DNA of 64,000 nt from Branchinecta lynchi (taxonomy: Eukaryota; Arthropoda; Branchiopoda; Anostraca; Branchinectidae), in assembly GCA_023053575.1 (NCBI GenBank), contig JAKZAP010000012.1, positions 8,866,230 through 8,930,229 on the forward strand, read 5' to 3'. The notes below the pieces were generated by a model that did no database searches, was not told the DNA's origin, and saw nothing but the letters and a program-made list of their open reading frames with translations. Below are positions 60,586 to 64,000 of this stretch, in pieces; position 1 is the first letter of the stretch, and each line of letters starts with the position of its first letter. The translations under genes and the position numbers were made by a program.

Positions 60586-61149
60586 TTTTTGTTATTATTA
60601 TTTTAATTTCTCGATTCACCGGATCACATATTATGCGAACTATCAGAAAAGGCCGATCCAATGGGCAGGAGGGTTGCTATGTTACGCTGCTACATTTTTA
60701 AGATAAAACGATCATGGGTGATCACAAAATGCACCATTTGGTCAAAACTATTGTTTGCACTTTGTGGTTAAGATGTACACTTTAAGGGGTTTAAAGTTTC
60801 AGCAGAATCAAATCTCTCTTTCCAGAGCTATGCATGTCACTTGATTACATGAACTCCCCTCCTGGCTCCTCATCCTAGCAATGGAATGCCAAAGTGTGTG
60901 AGATTACACGTTTTAGTGAGTTCTGCCAGCTTTCTTGCTCAGTTTTCAGAAATCTTGGTTGGCTTACATACCAAAGTTACTATAATATATTCAGGTAAAG
61001 ACAAAGGACTAAATATCCCCACTCATTTCCTTGGCCAAATATTCCCTGGGTCCCTGATGGTACAAAACGGATACGACATGTGTATCTTATTAGAGGTATA
61101 TCTCAGCCCCTGTATTCATTATCTGTTCCGTTTAAGTTCATTTTACAGG

Positions 61150-61300
61150 TTGATCGGCTTGAGCCGGCAGATGACCCTTGCCAAGAATGGCCGAAATATA
61201 GCTCTAATATAATGCAGCTGATCACAGCTGTTGTATCTTTTTTTGCACTGTCAAACATAATTTGCAGTCACCTTGGGCTGAAAAATAAACTGCAACTGCA
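61150..61300 (+). repeat. hammerhead-like repeat, CTGANGA lost
   Basis: ACCCTTGCCAAGAATGGCCG, AAATATAGCTCTAATA, TGTATC and GCAGTCACCTTGGGCTGAA are present; the 5' box reads GCAGATGA. Confidence 0.45.
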
Positions 61301-61869
61301 GGCAGTGGTTCCAATCGAGGGGGGGGGGGGGTATTTCACATGGGGAAGGACTGTATTTGATTTTTATTGGAACTACAGAACAAACCTACTGATATATGGT
61401 ACTGGAGCATGAGACACTCTAATTTTGTTTTTACTAGGCTACGATTCCTATGGCCGAAAAGGTGTGAATTTAAGCTGCATTGTAGTTACTGGTCTTTTCG
61501 CCTTAATGCCCCCTGGACGTGGATAAAACGCTATGAATTATGACGTGATTCAAAGACAGGGAAGAGTAAATCGAAACTTGGTTACCTGAAATAGTATAAA
61601 ATATTAATCTATTAATTACGTTGTGTTATCAAGTAACAGACTACAGTCACGCCAAAATAAAAGTGCTGTGTTCTTTTCGGTGCGGGACGACTGAAAAATT
61701 ATGTTAATTATTATATTGAAGAGAAAAAAATTAGACGTGCATAGAAGAGACAATTTTGACCAACCTTTTTCTAAAAAATTGTATAGTAATCTTGGGAAGC
61801 TTGGATGTAAAAAAAATCCATCTAAGTTCACATTAGTCTGACAGATTTTGAACTGAATGACCTCAACAC

Positions 61870-63440
61870 TCATTTAGTTTGATCTAACCCAAAATAAAGT
61901 CTCCTGATTGCCCCCAGTCCCTGCCAGTTCCCAGAGTCCAATTTTGCCATGCATATGCCGCGTGCTATCAAACAATATGACATGATCGAGACCAAGTGGC
62001 GACGACAAAGAATTGTAGCATGTTGTAACGAGTTGTAAACCGATCAAATTCATAATATTCTTCCCACTGAAGAAAGGAAACACAGAATCTCGCCTACATC
62101 AACACAAGGGAGGTGCACATTTTGCGGTGAAATTGAAACAATAAGACATTTCGTGACAGAGTGCAAGGCGAAGGAGAAAACAGTGGGAGAATTAGAAACT
62201 CTTTTAAGAAAGATAAACAGATATAGCCAAGAATGGAAGATTGATAAACAGATTTTCTACAAGGATATTGTTAAAGGTAAGATAACACCTGAGAACAGGA
62301 CGACAGCTTTTTTAATAGGAACATTTTGTTATTACAGTTGGAAAGGAAGAGGTAAAGAGGATAGTCTAGAAAAAATTATGATGATGGTTAGGACAGAATG
62401 GGAGAGTTTAAAAAAATTAAGAGTGAGAAAAGAAGGGTAGAAACATATTTTTTAGTATAATGTAATATGGAAAAATGGAAATGAAAACGGAAATGTGATG
62501 GTAAGAGATGAAGTTTGAAATTATTTAGTTTCTTTTTTGTTTTGTTTTGTATGGAAATATGTATAGTTTAGAGACAAACGACGTAGATTGGTGGTAAAGA
62601 AGTAAGCAATTATTTGTGTGTTTGTAGTTTTGAGAGGAATTACTGGAAAGTTTATGGTTTATAAAAAATTTAATTTTTACGAAATGCCCAACAACGCAAG
62701 GCCCAGTGATTGTGTTGAGTTGTTATGTTTTTGTTTTGATATATATATATTGTGTGTACCCAATTATATGTAAATTACATCATGAATTGTAAATTGTGTA
62801 TTTAATGGTTGATTATTTTAAAGTGATATTGTTATTTAGTTTTACGGACGGGAAGAGCCCCTTGCAGTCGTGGGTATTTCGTGTTTTTTGTTTGTTTGTA
62901 ATTTTCCAGTAATTTAGTTTTTATGTTTTTGAAAAATGAGTTTAAAAAAAGATTTATAAATAAATATGGTTGTGATAAAGTAAACTAGTCAAGTTTGTTT
63001 CCAAAAATGCATTTTGCGTTTTATAGTATAATTTAAATATTGTGTGGAGTTGGAAATATTTTATAGTTGTTTATAGTTGGAAAGATATATTTGTCCCTTT
63101 ATGTCGTTTTTTCCCCTTATATGTATGGTATGGTAAAATCTTTATGGTTTTATTTTTTTATTTTTCGTAATTTACAATAGTTTGGTTGGGAGTAAAATTT
63201 AATTTATGGTTGAGGCTTGTAGGACAGACAAAAATAAAAATAAGATGTCTTAGGGGGGAAGAATAGTAAATACAATACAGGCTTATTTTCAAAAGTTAAG
63301 TGACGTAAATAGTTAAAAATGGGTAAAAATCGACTAAATTAACGTCACTGAGGGAAGGAGGAGTAGCCACAAAAAGTACAAAAGAAGATTTTTTTCTTTT
63401 TTTTACATAATATAAAAATAAGTTAAATTATGGCTACGGG

Positions 63441-63473
<33 letters not shown>

Positions 63474-63476
63474 AGG
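61870..63476 (+). mobile_element. LINE relic, zinc-finger C terminus, long 3' UTR and poly(A)
   Basis: From about 62050 the frame reads EERKHRISPTSTQGRCTFCG, EIETIRHFVTECKAKEKTVG and so on to VRTEWESLKKLRVRKEG, stop at 62438. CxFCG...HF..EC is the zinc motif at the end of many LINE second proteins. About 1 kb of AT-rich 3' UTR follows, ending in a run of about 26 A at 63450. Truncated at 5'. Confidence 0.65.
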
Positions 63477-63689
63477 TACAAAAAAAAACAGAAACAGGTG
63501 AAAACAGGCATCCAAAAAACAGAACAGAAAAGAACAGGTAAATAAAAGAACAGAAGACCTGTTCTGTTTCTATTTCTGTTTTTTGCAAAAACAGAACAGA
63601 AAACAGGTACCCCCAAAACAGAACAGAAAAGAACAGAACAGGACGGTGTCCATGCTTAGTTCACATAAGCATACTTCAACTGTAACAAA

Positions 63690-63830
63690 GTAGTTTGCAA
63701 ACTATGTTCACAAGCCTCTTGGGTACCTCAATTGGTAGAGAGGTCACCTGGTATGCAAAGGGTCCTGGGTTCTACACCCGGCTGAATCTGCTGAGGGCCA
63801 TTTTGTATTTCAGTTCACTACTTATAAACC
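63690..63830 (+). repeat. tRNA-derived SINE, copy 3
   Basis: A box TACCTCAATTGGTAGAGAGG, anticodon region CCTGGTATGCAAAGG, B box GGGTTCTACACCC, then GGCCATTTTGTATTTCAG and TTCACTACTTATAAACC. The 5' extension GTTTGCAAACTATGTT matches copy 2. It abuts the right duplication of the hAT-like element. Confidence 0.52.
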
Positions 63831-64000
63831 ACAATCATCAATGTCCACCTAAAATCTGCGACCTGGTATGATATGATAAACTGGGATAAATCTGCTAAGT
63901 ATGATAAAACAACTAGGAAAAATCCACTAGGATAGGCTATGCAAAGGATCTGTATTTTGAGGATGATTCTGGCTATCTGGAGATCTAAGCTGCTTTATAG

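Larger units (their letters stand above)
59962..63658. mobile_element. hAT-like element, 3.7 kb, 8-bp duplication, AACAG-rich ends
   Basis: TAAGCATGG at the left and CCATGCTTA at the right are inverted, flanked by GTTCACAT exactly on both sides (59954-59961, 63659-63666). About 280 bp at the left and 190 bp at the right are packed with AACAGGT, AACAGCTG and GAACAGAA words in both directions, as expected of subterminal transposase-binding arrays. No transposase frame is visible; the interior holds two hammerhead-like repeats and a LINE relic. Confidence 0.7.

Noticed and set aside
1..64000. CRISPR arrays, bacterial operons or prophage
   Set aside because: Introns, SINEs, LINEs and LTR elements show animal nuclear DNA; tandem units here are transposon-internal and lack spacer structure.

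Overview
The window is nuclear DNA of an invertebrate animal. It has spliceosomal introns with GT-AG borders (one GC-AG candidate), AATAAA-type 3' ends, and many transposable elements with animal-type relatives (Ty3/Gypsy, several LINE tails, tRNA-derived SINEs, hAT-, Harbinger- and Tc/mariner-like MITEs, and repeats with internal tandem units). I cannot fix the phylum; a mollusc or arthropod is compatible. Almost all long open frames in the region are chance frames or transposon relics. The two host genes were assembled exon by exon from splice sites and conserved protein blocks.

Gene 1 (+ strand, 822-19135) is the 3' part of a molybdenum hydroxylase, most like aldehyde oxidase. Six exons (822-950, 3122-3349, 7895-8056, 9873-9969, 16289-16396, 19062-19135) join in phase and encode about the last 266 residues, ending at a TGA. 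They include the GEP block carrying the catalytic glutamate. Earlier exons lie left of the window.

Gene 2 (- strand, 58639 down to 23059) is a MOSPD2-like gene: CRAL-TRIO lipid-binding domain, acidic linker, MSP domain and C-terminal membrane anchor. Firm exons are 58484-58639, 52069-52240, 51060-51223, 47550-47767, 24221-24550 and 23059-23214. Linker exons at 37429-37510 and near 43.9 kb are less certain. The first exon(s) and the exon for the first MSP strands were not found. The two genes converge, with about 3.9 kb between their stop codons.

Mobile DNA fills the introns. The clearest item is a young Ty3/Gypsy element (31722-36150) with indistinguishable 196-bp LTRs, a 5-bp target duplication and one uninterrupted 1317-codon gag-pol frame. 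It sits inside a hAT-like MITE (31590-36390) that has its own 8-bp duplication. A 3.7-kb hAT-like element with AACAG/CTGTT-rich ends occupies 59962-63658. Two families of long repeats with internal tandem units are each present in four or five copies, and one copy carries a LINE fragment whose empty site can be read in its sister copies.

The most intriguing signal is a dispersed repeat, found at nine places, whose core matches the hammerhead self-cleaving ribozyme pattern (CUGANGA, stem II, GAAA, stem III, AUC). Helices vary between copies partly in a compensatory way. It resembles the ribozymes known from Penelope-like elements and animal retrozymes, and is put forward as a hypothesis.
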